A stretch of DNA of 64,000 nt from Symbiodinium natans (GCA_905221605.1 CAJNDS010002316.1:397001-461000), one strand, 5' to 3'; shown: positions 30,772 through 39,212, counted from the stretch's first letter. Notes: generated from the sequence alone by a model not told the origin. Translations and numbers: made by a program.

Positions 30772-32841
30772 TCAGGGCATCATGGGAATATCTGCAACAA
30801 GATGCCTCCTTCCGACATTTCCCATGAATGTGGAAGTCATAACAGACATTGTGAAACTGGCATCTCTAATAGCTTTTCGAGAAGCGTTGTCCCATGATTT
30901 TCCAGCCTCACGAGTCCCTTCTAGGACAGCATTGTCATCATGGGCGTACCTGCAGTTTGCACCATACTTGCAACCACCATCGTTGTAATACAAGCAGAGC
31001 TGCTTCTTTGGTTCACCAGGTGCGCAATCACCCTTCGACGCCCCTTGGCCATAGTTGTACTTTGCCCGGAAGGCTGCATCCTCCCTTTCTTCCTGCGCAT
31101 CATCCACTGCACCTTCTTCAGTTGGGGGGCCAGCAGTATCCTCATCATCATCACCAGCATTGTTGCCAGTCTCAGATCCCATTGGACCTTTCTCGGGCCA
31201 CCCTTCACCATACTTGCGGTGCTCAAAGGCACACTTGTCCCCATTGCGACAGTACCCTCGATTGTAGTAGGTGCACAGCTTTGAATACCCTTTTGACACT
31301 TTTGGCGCCATGTGAACCTTCTTGTGCTTTGAGGGGTCCAAATAATCCTCAATCGGTCTTCCCTCTTGCACACGCATGGACTCCACCATGTCTTCTACCT
31401 CCTGCAAAATCTTCTTTGTATCCATCCACAACTCGTACCAGAACTCCTCATCACCTTTGTTCAGTACCTTCGCCACCGCTTCACCCGTAGCCGCTTCACT
31501 GAAAATTCTCCTCTCGCGGACCAGGTCGTACATGGCGTTGTGATACAGACGGCGAGGATATTTCCCCCTTTTTCGCTGTACCACCTCACTCTTGTCTGGT
31601 TTCCACCCAGCTGCGTTCAAAATATTGTAAGCTTCCTGAACTTCAGTATTCAACCGTGCCGATTCTGCCACCAGCAATTTAATCTCATCTATACTGTGCC
31701 CCAGTATCATCCCAGTGATTTTGCCACGGTAATCCTCTTCCACTTCAATGTGGCCCAGCATCACAATGAGTTTTTCGCCGTAGAACTGCTTCAGAACGCC
31801 TTCTTCCCATTCTTCAGCAGACGTCCACTTGTCAGGAGTCCAGCCATAGCACTGCCACTCCTCTTCTCCCCAGTCCCATTGACCATATGAGGAGGAATCT
31901 TGGTCCCATTGACCGGAATACCATAAATGACCCCACCATTGGTCAGACCTGCCGCGTTTCCATCTTCGTGTTTCTGAAGAGGACGGATCATCTACCAGGT
32001 CCAGGTCTAACTTCATGATAATAACACCATCATTAGCAATGTAATCCACCATTGCTTCAACGGTATCACCAATTCGAGAAAGGTGACTATTTTCAGTCTC
32101 AGGGATCAACACACGTATGTCTCCCATAGACATGCATACTCCATCAAGATTGATGCAGTGCACCGTTCCAATCAGTGTATCACCTGTCTGAAAACAATGC
32201 TTTCCAGAAGCCGACGGAGTTGCCACATTGGGCCCTTCATCCTTTTGATCTGCAGGAACCGGTAAATTTTCTTCAGCTCCAGAAGCAACCGTCTTTTCAA
32301 CCTCTGGAGCAAGCTGCTCGTCCTGCTCCTGAACGAGTTCCGCACGATCATCCACCTTGCGCTCCAGGGATTCAGGACTATCTTCCTTTTCAGCCAATGG
32401 CTCTGCCTCCTCTGTTGCAGTCTGCGCGGTGTCGACTTCCTGCAAACCACCAGTCGGCAATGTTTCCTCCTTCTTGGAGGGAGAGACCCCATCCGGGTCC
32501 CTTACTAGATCATCCACAGCAGGCATGCTTTCTTCCGCTGCAGGATCCTCCATGGTTACCAAAGGAGTATCACCGCCACCATCAGCCACAGCTGCGACAT
32601 TGGCCCCGGTGTGACTGGAAATTTTCTGCTCCTCGCTTCTGACTTCAGAATGCACAGGTGCGTCCACCAAAGCATCTCCATCATCAGTCGCTACAACGAC
32701 CTGCTCCCCATTGTCACAGTCGGTTGCGGAGCTTGTACCACCAAGTGCCTCAGCCCTTTTGACATCCATAGTCTGGGTCTTCTCAGGCACCTTTGCCCGC
32801 ACCTCATCGGCGCTCCAGGCTCCATTTTCCTCTTCTGGCAC
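30772..32841 (-). CDS. Retroelement ORF: S1, PABC/MLLE and two CCCH fingers
   Basis: 689 residues counted from a GTG. In the same frame it is open back to the TAG at 32982. Acidic N-terminus (1-210). S1-like RNA-binding domain about 216-280 (DTLIGTVHCINLDGVCM ... RIGDTVEAMVDYIANDGV). Trp-rich linker 300-345. PABC/MLLE-like domain about 350-410 with the signature GKITGMILG and a preceding GEKLIVMLGHI. Two CCCH fingers at about 523-541 and 617-635 (C-x7-C-x5-C-x3-H). PABC domains normally bind PAM2 peptides of translation and mRNA-decay factors. The combination suggests handling of polyadenylated RNA. No enzymatic motif. Confidence 0.75.
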   Translation of the reverse strand: MPEEENGAWSADEVRAKVPEKTQTMDVKRAEALGGTSSATDCDNGEQVVVATDDGDALVDAPVHSEVRSEEQKISSHTGANVAAVADGGGDTPLVTMEDPAAEESMPAVDDLVRDPDGVSPSKKEETLPTGGLQEVDTAQTATEEAEPLAEKEDSPESLERKVDDRAELVQEQDEQLAPEVEKTVASGAEENLPVPADQKDEGPNVATPSASGKHCFQTGDTLIGTVHCINLDGVCMSMGDIRVLIPETENSHLSRIGDTVEAMVDYIANDGVIIMKLDLDLVDDPSSSETRRWKRGRSDQWWGHLWYSGQWDQDSSSYGQWDWGEEEWQCYGWTPDKWTSAEEWEEGVLKQFYGEKLIVMLGHIEVEEDYRGKITGMILGHSIDEIKLLVAESARLNTEVQEAYNILNAAGWKPDKSEVVQRKRGKYPRRLYHNAMYDLVRERRIFSEAATGEAVAKVLNKGDEEFWYELWMDTKKILQEVEDMVESMRVQEGRPIEDYLDPSKHKKVHMAPKVSKGYSKLCTYYNRGYCRNGDKCAFEHRKYGEGWPEKGPMGSETGNNAGDDDEDTAGPPTEEGAVDDAQEEREDAAFRAKYNYGQGASKGDCAPGEPKKQLCLYYNDGGCKYGANCRYAHDDNAVLEGTREAGKSWDNASRKAIRDASFTMSVMTSTFMGNVGRRHLVADIPMMP

Positions 32842-32979
32842 ATTGGCCGCATCCCCAGCTACCTCTGAAGCATCATCCTTCTTTTGAATGGCAGGAACAA
32901 TGGCACCAGACGGAGAAACCTCTTCATTCGCAACATCTAACGCTTTTTCTCCATCCTCCTTCTTTTCAGGACCAACCTC

Positions 32980-34149
32980 CTAAGTGCCAAATTTCTTTTC
33001 CACCATTTGCTCCTCAGTAGCCGATGCTCCACTCTCCTCCACATTGGAGATCATCCTGTCCTGACTTGCAGTTTCCACCGCTGCGTCACCCTTTGAAAGA
33101 TCCTTGTCTCTCTCCTGATCCAGGTGTCCACTAGCCATTTCTTCCTGCAGTCCAGAAATTCCTTCCTCGCCCAGGGAACCCGAGGTCAGGGTAGCTCCAC
33201 CACCCTTTAAACCGCTATCCCTATTGGTAGAGGGAAAATCATTTTCAATACCATCTACACTACCCTGAAACGCCCTAGTGGACTCAGCCGTCGGTGTAGG
33301 CGATGTAGGACCCAGCTCAGTCTCTGCCTCCAGTCCATTACCAGAAAAAGACTCAACCGCCTTCTCATCCACCATCTTTTCACCTTTTCCAGGCAATGTC
33401 CACTTGCTTTCCTGCGTCTCCAGGCAATAGTAATACTGTCTCCCGTCCTCGTGGAGATGCCACTCCCAGTGCATCCCATCACAGTCACAGATAAGACGCT
33501 CATCCTTCCTAAACCCATCTTGGTCAGAAACTTGGCGCATCTCATCAGCCTCTTCGAACAACTGCCGTAGCCTCTCAGACTCCATTTCCAGGATTTCCTC
33601 CTCATCCATCGCGAACTCAGCGACCGGTGTAGTGTTCAAACCGTCCACACCCGTTCCTTCCTTTCTCTCGCTGTGATCACCACCAATGGAATCCACAGAA
33701 GAACTCCCTTGCATCTTGTTCTGAGACGTTCTTGATGCTGAGGGTATCTCACCACTAAGGACAGTCTGCGTCTCTCGACTAACCATCTCTCGACCAGAAG
33801 ACGAAGATGAAGGTTGATAGTTGTACTTTCGCAGTACCCGCAGGACCACCGCTTCCAACTCGCGATCCATACCACCAGTCTCATCCCAAGGCCTCTTCTC
33901 CCCAGGTTTCGGCAGTACAGAAACTACGCGCTCTTCACCTTCAGCTCTGTCACCACTTCCCGCATTGGGAACCACGCCCTCATTGGGGGCCTCTGCAACC
34001 GTTGATCTTCCCACTTGCTCCACCGTAGTGCCAGGCACCATTGCTTCTTGCACCACTCCTTGCGCGGAAGAACCAGTTGCACCATTTTCAGCTCCACCAT
34101 CTTCACCATCCACCATGGAGGGCTGGAGCCATTGCTTGGACGAAGACAT
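32980..34149 (-). CDS. Retroelement ORF: WW-domain protein
   Basis: 389 residues from ATG. A WW domain at about 228-253 shows the two Trp and the aromatic run (HWEWHLHEDGRQYYYC ... ESKWTLP). The rest is acidic and Ser/Gly-rich, with a helix at 183-210. It ends at TAG (32982-32980), after which the same frame stays open into the 689-residue frame, so the stop may be read through or may be a lesion. The start may not be the real one: an LTR-encoded frame could be spliced onto it. Confidence 0.7.
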   Translation of the reverse strand: MSSSKQWLQPSMVDGEDGGAENGATGSSAQGVVQEAMVPGTTVEQVGRSTVAEAPNEGVVPNAGSGDRAEGEERVVSVLPKPGEKRPWDETGGMDRELEAVVLRVLRKYNYQPSSSSSGREMVSRETQTVLSGEIPSASRTSQNKMQGSSSVDSIGGDHSERKEGTGVDGLNTTPVAEFAMDEEEILEMESERLRQLFEEADEMRQVSDQDGFRKDERLICDCDGMHWEWHLHEDGRQYYYCLETQESKWTLPGKGEKMVDEKAVESFSGNGLEAETELGPTSPTPTAESTRAFQGSVDGIENDFPSTNRDSGLKGGGATLTSGSLGEEGISGLQEEMASGHLDQERDKDLSKGDAAVETASQDRMISNVEESGASATEEQMVEKKFGT

Positions 34150-34181
34150 TGCTTTCTAACACCAAGCCCTGAATGAAAATA

Positions 34182-34418
34182 ACTTACCGCAGGGAACCGC
34201 TTGGGCTCATAACCTACGGGGGCAACCGAAGGGGAAAGGGAAAGGAAATCAACCCTTGACAGTTGCCTATGATGTGAATTTCCCAGATCGAACCAGAAAG
34301 AGAAGCACCCAACTCCAGGGGTATAGGCTAAGGGAGAAGGGACGGGACTACTACCACCCGTAACATCCAACCCCAACAACACGGACTTTTTGCACGAAAG
34401 CTGACGGCTCTGGGCCAT
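34182..34418 (-). CDS. LTR-initiated leader ORF
   Basis: ATG at 34418 directly follows the relict spliced leader. The frame (MAQSRQLSCKKSVLLGLDVT ... GYEPKRFPA) crosses the LTR end and primer site to a consensus donor GTAAGT at 34187. Removing 34156-34187 (GT...TAG, 32 nt) would join it in frame to the WW-domain ORF. The same start exists in the 3' LTR. Unspliced, the frame runs on to 33924 over the next gene. Coding status is inferred. Confidence 0.4.
34197..34214 (-). other. Primer-binding site, Met-tRNA anticodon-arm type
   Basis: Directly inside the 5' LTR the minus strand reads GGTTATGAGCCCAAGCGG. Its complement, ending GGGCTCATAACC, looks like the anticodon stem-loop of a Met tRNA (CAU anticodon). 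Drosophila copia and yeast Ty5 prime from such an internal, cut half-tRNA rather than from the tRNA 3' end. Confidence 0.65.
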
Positions 34419-34478
34419 CTTGAGCCAAAATGGTTATGGGTGTTTCACCCTTCCAAACCTATAAAGGCAACCTCCGCA
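34215..34478 (-). repeat. 5' LTR
   Basis: 264 bp, same ends as the 3' LTR. On the minus strand a TTTATAGG motif lies about 15-22 bases from the LTR start and about 20 bases before the relict spliced leader (34419-34440), a possible promoter element. Right flank CCCTA (34479-34483) is the second target-duplication copy. Confidence 0.9.
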
Positions 34479-34528
34479 CCCTAAACCCTAAACCCTAAAC
34501 CCTAAACCTTAAACCTTAAACCCTAAAC
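34479..34528. repeat. CCCTAAA array, right insertion flank
   Basis: About seven units. It continues in phase from the left flank at 25924-25991 once the element is removed. Confidence 0.85.
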
Positions 34529-34618
34529 CCGAACTGGACCCTCGAGGTCCGGCCGGTCTATGAGCTCATGAAGTTGCGACTTGCTTTACCCAAGTTTCCG
34601 CACCTGTCTCCTTTGCAG

Positions 34619-34741
34619 GGCTTAGGGTTTTAGGGTTTAGGGTTTAGGGTTTAGGGTTTAGGGTTTAGGGTTTAGGGTTTAGGGTTTAGGGTTTAGGGTT
34701 TAGGGTTTAGGGTTTAGGGTTTAGGACCCTAAACCCTAAAA
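34619..34741. repeat. TTTAGGG array ending in an inverted CCCTAAA unit
   Basis: About 15 units of TTTAGGG meet two CCCTAAA units head-on at 34726, a junction between opposite orientations. Confidence 0.9.
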
Positions 34742-35132
34742 CGCTCAAAATTCTGGCGTCGGAGTGCCATGATCCTGAAGCATCAAAGTGGCCAAAAAGC
34801 CACGGCTCCTATATTCCAAGCCTTGCCCCAAAGAGCCTCAAAACCCCACGTCCCTACGCACCCAGGGTTTAGGGTTCGGGCTCAAAGGTTGGGGATCTCC
34901 ACCTCCAACCTCTGAACCCGAAAGCCCGAAATCCTCCCAAAAGCCCAAAAGATCCACAGCCAGGGGGGCCCCCAAACCCTGAGACCCCAGAACCCTCCAA
35001 ATCCCCAAACCCCCAAACCCGAAACCCCCAAACCCAAACTACAAAACCCAAAGCCCCCAAAACCCTAAACCCCTGAACCCAAAAACTTCAAAACCCCCCC
35101 CCCCCCCCCCACCCTAAACCCTAAACCCTAAG

Positions 35133-35213
35133 ACTGGAACACCAGAGGTTCGGCTTCAAGCGTGTTGGGGTCATGGATGGCCACGAGTGGACAAATGGTG
35201 CCAAGGCCTTTGG
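35133..35213 (+). CDS. Gene B, binding-domain exon 4
   Basis: AG at the edge of a CCCTAAA array, 1 nt, then 26 codons: LEHQRFGFKRVGVMDGHEWT, NGAKAF, then 2 nt. The donor is the start of a TTTAGGG-type array (TTTGG|GTTTAGGG). FGFKRVGVMDGHEW matches the strand W.RVGVLY.D of type-1 binding domains that follows the PSDRF block. Confidence 0.75.
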
Positions 35214-35266
35214 GTTTAGGGCTTAGGGTTTAGGGTTTAGGGTTTAGGGTTTAGGGTTTGGGGTCA
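35214..35266. repeat. TTTAGGG array starting at an exon edge
   Basis: Seven units, the second TTAGGGC-like and the last TTTGGGG. The first GT is the proposed splice donor. Confidence 0.85.
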
Positions 35267-35292
35267 GTCAGCAGTGCTGTGGCTAGATGAAG

Positions 35293-35369
35293 ATTCCAGA
35301 GGAAGGTGGCAAAAGCTTGTCACTTGAGCAGCGCGAACTGTCCGCTTTCTGGCTTGTCATCTGCGATAG
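35293..35369 (+). CDS. Gene B, candidate exon
   Basis: Twenty-five codons plus 2 nt: IPEEGGKSLSLEQRELSAFW, LVICD, donor GTGGGC. Fits the linker after the RVGV strand, but the phase with the previous exon is not exact. Confidence 0.45.
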
Positions 35370-35672
35370 GTGGGCAATTGGCTGACCCTAAACCCTCAAC
35401 CTAAATCCCTAAACCCTAAGTTCTTTTTCAAGCAGGGAAACTATTTTGATTACAGGGCTCTTGTCCCATGGTCCATCCCTTGCAAGGACCTTTAGAACTG
35501 CAATTGAGGGTTTAGGGTTTGGGGATGTAGGGTTTAGGGTTGCGGGATTCAGGGATTTGGGGTTTAGGATTTAGGGATGGTTTGGGGTTTTTAGGGAACA
35601 AAAATGGATTTAGGGATGAGGATCTGGGGCTTTAGGGCTTTAGGGATTTAGGGTTTAGGGTTTCGGGGACAG

Positions 35673-35792
35673 GCCTCGTTTCTCGAGCTGCTACAGCGGG
35701 ACATCGACGCCGGCACATATGACTGGACGTGCCCAGGCCAATTTTGTCTGGAAGACAGCCGAACTTCAAGGAATCAGGGCTGTGGACTTACG
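35673..35792 (+). CDS. Gene B, exon region with two readings
   Basis: From acceptor GGGGACAG one frame reads ASFLELLQRDIDAG and stays open to the donor GTGAGC. From an internal AG (35736) another frame reads ANFVWKTAELQGIRAVDL, which fits the binding domain better (VWKTAxLQxIRxV). Either only 35737-35792 is exonic or a very short intron or a base shift separates the two halves. Confidence 0.55.
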
Positions 35793-36059
35793 GTGAGCTA
35801 TGCTTATACGGGAACCTTTTGGGATGGTTTTTAGGGTTTAGGGTTTAGGGTTTCTTCCGAGGCTTCTACGAGCGTGAGAGGCCCTTAAACCTTTTGCTGC
35901 AAGCTGCTTGGACAAAACCGCCAAACCCTGACACCCCCCTCCTGCACCGAAGATCAAGACCCACCACCACCTCGGAGGGGTGAAAGCTATGGCTATGGGT
36001 ATTCAGGGTTTAGGGTTGAGGGTTTGTTCCGAAACTTGGAGATGTTACCTCGTAGGAAG

Positions 36060-36109
36060 TTAACGTTCTCTGCGGCGCCATCGTGCCTCTTCACGGCACT
36101 TGTGAACAG
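36060..36109 (+). CDS. Gene B, possible exon
   Basis: After GTAGGAAG, 2 nt and 16 codons (NVLCGAIVPLHGTCEQ) before a possible GC donor. Weak: boundaries and phase are uncertain. Confidence 0.3.
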
Positions 36110-36604
36110 GCCGTCCGAAGCCAGCCCTTTCCCTCAAACGGTTTAGGGTTTAGGGTTTAGGGTTTAGGGTTTAGGGATCCTAAACCCCCTCCCAAGGATC
36201 TTGCTCAACAGAAATGTGCAGACTCCGGAAGCTGCCATCAGCACAGCGGAGGACTCCATTCACCCTCTTCACATAAGCAAATTGGGTTTTAGAGTTTAGG
36301 CTTTAGGGTTTAGGGTTCGGGTTCAGGGTGTGCTAAAGTGTTGGGGTTGAGTTGAGCGCTTTGGAATCAAATGCCGTTTTGGTCTAAGCCCTAGACCCTA
36401 AACCCTAGTTTCTTTGTTATTATTCGGTGATTTGGGTTCCGAGTTGATCAGAGTTGAGTAGGGCGCTGCTCGATTTAACGCAAACAGACACCACACCGAA
36501 CCTACCCCTGCCGGGCACTTCAATGGCAGAGAGGTGGGGCTCCCCAATTATCTGCTTCAAATGCTGCAAATCAAGCCGAGTCCTAGCTCAAAAGGGGTTC
36601 AAGT

Positions 36605-36704
36605 TGGGATGTTCCCCCTTATATTAACAGTCCTTAATTGGGTTTATAGTACTCCCCATTCTAATCCCCATTAAGGACTGATAGTGTAAGGGAGAACATC
36701 CCAA
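36605..36704. mobile_element. MITE-like family 2, complete copy
   Basis: A 100-bp hairpin. TTGGGATGTTCCCCCTTATA at the left is mirrored by GTGTAAGGGAGAACATCCCAA at the right end, with inner arms ACAGTCCTTAAT and ATTAAGGACTG. A second complete copy lies at 56801-56899. Confidence 0.7.
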
Positions 36705-36708
36705 GGTT

Positions 36709-36834
36709 CGAGGTTTAGGGTTTAAGGTTTAGGGTTTAGGGTTTAGGGCTTAGGGCTTGGGGTTTAGGATTTAGGGTTTAGGGTTTAGGGTTTAGGGTTT
36801 AGGGTTTAGGGTTTAGGGTTTAGGGTTTAGGGTG
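36709..36834. repeat. TTTAGGG array with variants
   Basis: About 18 units. The first half is degenerate (TTTAAGG, TTAGGGC, TTTGGGG) and the second half is perfect. It starts directly beside the MITE. Confidence 0.9.
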
Positions 36835-36918
36835 GACGCGGACTTGGGGAGTCGATCCGATCCATATAAGGTGAAGCAGCTGATGTTTTAATCAACACAC
36901 CAGTGAGTTTATCTCAAG

Positions 36919-36960
36919 TATGGTGACGCCAAGAAGCAGGGCACGACTATCATCTTTCCA
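36919..36960 (+). CDS. Gene B, candidate micro-exon
   Basis: Fourteen codons (YGDAKKQGTTIIFP) between TCTCAAG and donor GTTTGG, phase 0. The TIIF strand would fit the second lobe of the binding domain. Confidence 0.5.
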
Positions 36961-37331
36961 GTTTGGAGATGATGTCATAAAGCTTGGCACAGTGCTCTTC
37001 TATAACACCCCACCACCACCACCACCAAGTGGTCGCCTCTCGCTGAGACAGCTGCGAGGGGCTGTGGCATTTTCGAAGAAACAGTTGAACCGAGCATGGC
37101 AAAAGCGGCACTTGACATCTTGGCGTTTACACTCAGGACCAGCAACATGAGGAACTTTGGTGATAGGGTTTAGGATTGGAAGTGGGGGGGGGGGAGCGGG
37201 AGGGGGTGCTCTGCCCTCCTCTGCCACCAAATTCGCCAGGCAAAGCTAAGCTGCAAGCACAGCCTTCGTGAGCAAACCCTAAGCACACAACCCGCAACCC
37301 TGGAATCTTAAACCCTTAGCCGCTGTTCCAG

Positions 37332-37395
37332 GAGGTTCTCGCACGCGACTCGAAGATCAACCTCATGGTGCTTCCGGAGTCTTGGGACTTGTATG
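37332..37395 (+). CDS. Gene B, binding-domain exon
   Basis: Acceptor TGTTCCAG, 21 codons (EVLARDSKINLMVLPESWDL plus Y) plus 1 nt, donor GTTACC. Helix followed by a hydrophobic strand, as in the second lobe of type-1 binding domains. Confidence 0.65.
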
Positions 37396-37589
37396 GTTAC
37401 CTACTGGTCCTTAGTAGGGAATGAGCGAATTAGCTACTTTATATCCTCCTATAAGTATATACAATATAGATACAATATAGATACAATATAGATACACCCA
37501 GGCACTCTATAGGAACCCTAACCCTAAATCCTCTTCCCTGCATTGTGACTTCCTGCCAGTGCTTGGGGCGGAGGCGCAAGAGCCTGAAA

Positions 37590-37816
37590 CCAGGGTTTAG
37601 GGTTTAGGGTTTAGGGTTGATGGTTTAGGGTTTAGGGTTTAGGGTTTATGGTTTGAGGTAGAGGAAAGGATTGCAAGAACAGCCCAGGCTGTGAGATTCC
37701 GGTGTCCCCAGCTGTAGGATGACAGCACCTGCTTCCACGCTAAACCCTAGGCCCTCAAAACCCGAAACCCTAAATAAGAACCCTAAACCCTAAACCCTAA
37801 ACCCTAAACCCTAAAT
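37590..37816. repeat. TTTAGGG and CCCTAAA arrays facing each other
   Basis: A degenerate TTTAGGG array (37590-37655) and a CCCTAAA array (37765-37818) are separated by about 110 bp of unique sequence without a supportable exon. Confidence 0.85.
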
Positions 37817-38312
37817 AAGAACAAGCACCTTCATCCAGCCTTCTAAGAACAAGATTCCATGATCATAGCCCGATTTCTTGAATCGCGATAACTGGCCATG
37901 AGAAGGGCTCGTCTGCACAGAGCCTGCCAGAATAGCGACGCCGAACCCAGAGCCTGTTGGGGCTTCAAGACGTTGACGGCGAACCCTAAACCTTAAACCC
38001 TAAGGGTCTACTAGTAGGGCGTATAGGCATAAGGACTGTACTGGTATATTGTAATGATGATACTCTGGAAGCATGGAGACAGATGTTGATCCCCATGGTC
38101 ATGGCAGGGCAGCAGCACTTCAGACTTGCTATTGCTTGTTGGTCTTGAACCCTAAACCCTAAACCCTTGAAACCGACCATCTCCACAGCAAACCTACCCT
38201 GTGCACGTGCGTATACTTCTGGGTTTATCGGGTTTCCCGAACGTTTGTGGTCGGGGATTTGAAGGGTTTAGGGATTTGGGACGGTTCTAGTTAGGGCTGC
38301 ATCCTCTCTCAG

Positions 38313-38377
38313 GAGTTCACCGCCATGTGGATGATGTGTCAGTTCTACTTGCGGAACATGCTCCCTCCGGACACGTG
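38313..38377 (+). CDS. Gene B, candidate exon
   Basis: Acceptor CTCTCAG, then EFTAMWMMCQFYLRNMLPPD, T, plus 2 nt, donor GTGATT. Hydrophobic and Met-rich. Placement within the domain is unclear. Confidence 0.55.
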
Positions 38378-38792
38378 GTGATTGCTTTACACTTTGGGGA
38401 GAGGGGGGGGGGGCCAATTTGAGTTCGAAGCCCTGCACTTTAACCCGAAAGCCCCAAACAAATCTTAAGCGCTATACCCTGAAATACCCTGAACCCTAGC
38501 GCTGCGTTTGATTTCGTGATGAGGGTTTTCGGTCTACTTCGAACGAAACGAAAGGATACACCATATACATGTATATATATATATATATGTATGGTACCCC
38601 CCCTTGTACCGGGCGCCACTTCCAAGCTGCACGCGCGGCCGCTTCCAGGGTGCACGCGCCGTCTGTGTCCAAGGTGCACGCGCAACGTTGGGGACCTGCG
38701 CAAGGCTGAGTGTTCTAGTACCCTGAAGCCTCAACCGTAAACCCTTAACCCTAAGGCCCAAGCCTTAAAACCCCTGAAAGCCCTCTCCGACC

Positions 38793-38855
38793 CGTGCCAC
38801 CCAAACGAGCATGGGGCTCGTTTGGGTGCCAAGATCCTTGAAATTAACCCTAAAC
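38793..38855. repeat. Hairpin-bearing direct repeat, copy 1
   Basis: GCACCCAAACGAGC and GCTCGTTTGGGTGC form a palindrome with a 4-base spacer, followed by CAAGATCCTTGAAATTAACC and telomere-like repeats. The same unit recurs at 39215-39280 on the far side of a long array. Confidence 0.8.
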
Positions 38856-39212
38856 CCTAAACCCTGAACCCTAAACCCTAAAGCTTAAACCCTGAAGCCC
38901 AAAGCCTGAACCCTAACCCTAAACCCTAAGCCCTAAACCCTAAACTCTAAACCCTAAACCCTAAACCTTAAACCCTAAACCCTAAACCCTAAAACCCTAA
39001 ACCCTAAACCCTAAACCCCTAAACCCCTAAACCCTAAGCCCTAAAGCCTAAACCCTAAACCCTAAACCCTAAACCCTAAACCCTCTTCCGAGAAGCCGCC
39101 AAAGAGAACCTGCTCTTCCCTAAACCCTAAACCCTAAACCCCCTAAACCCTAAACCCCTAAACCCTAAACCCCTAAACCCCTTAAACCCTAAACCCTACA
39201 CCCTAAACCTTA
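38845..39212. repeat. Long degenerate CCCTAAA array
   Basis: About 50 units with many variants (CCCTGAA, CCTTAAA, CCCCTAAA), interrupted once at 39086-39117 by unique sequence. Bounded by the hairpin repeats at 38793 and 39215. Confidence 0.9.

Larger units (their letters stand above)
25992..34478 (-). mobile_element. Complete non-autonomous-looking LTR retroelement
   Basis: An 8487-bp element on the minus strand. Two 264-bp LTRs differ at two positions. It is flanked by CCCTA duplications (25987-25991 and 34479-34483). A primer site adjoins the 5' LTR and a polypurine tract adjoins the 3' LTR. The interior encodes a frame-hopping series of proteins with WW, S1, PABC/MLLE and CCCH domains, but no recognisable reverse transcriptase, RNase H, protease or integrase motifs. 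High LTR identity implies recent movement, so enzymes were probably supplied in trans. It lies in a gene B intron in antisense orientation. Confidence 0.85.

Noticed and set aside
30894-34159. Plus-strand frames up to 198 codons inside the retroelement
   Set aside because: Antisense shadows of the minus-strand ORFs, which carry clear domains in the expected order from the 5' LTR.
33924-34181. Unspliced 164-codon extension of the LTR-started frame
   Set aside because: It overlaps the WW ORF in another frame and loses composition bias after the GTAAGT donor. Better explained by splicing or chance.
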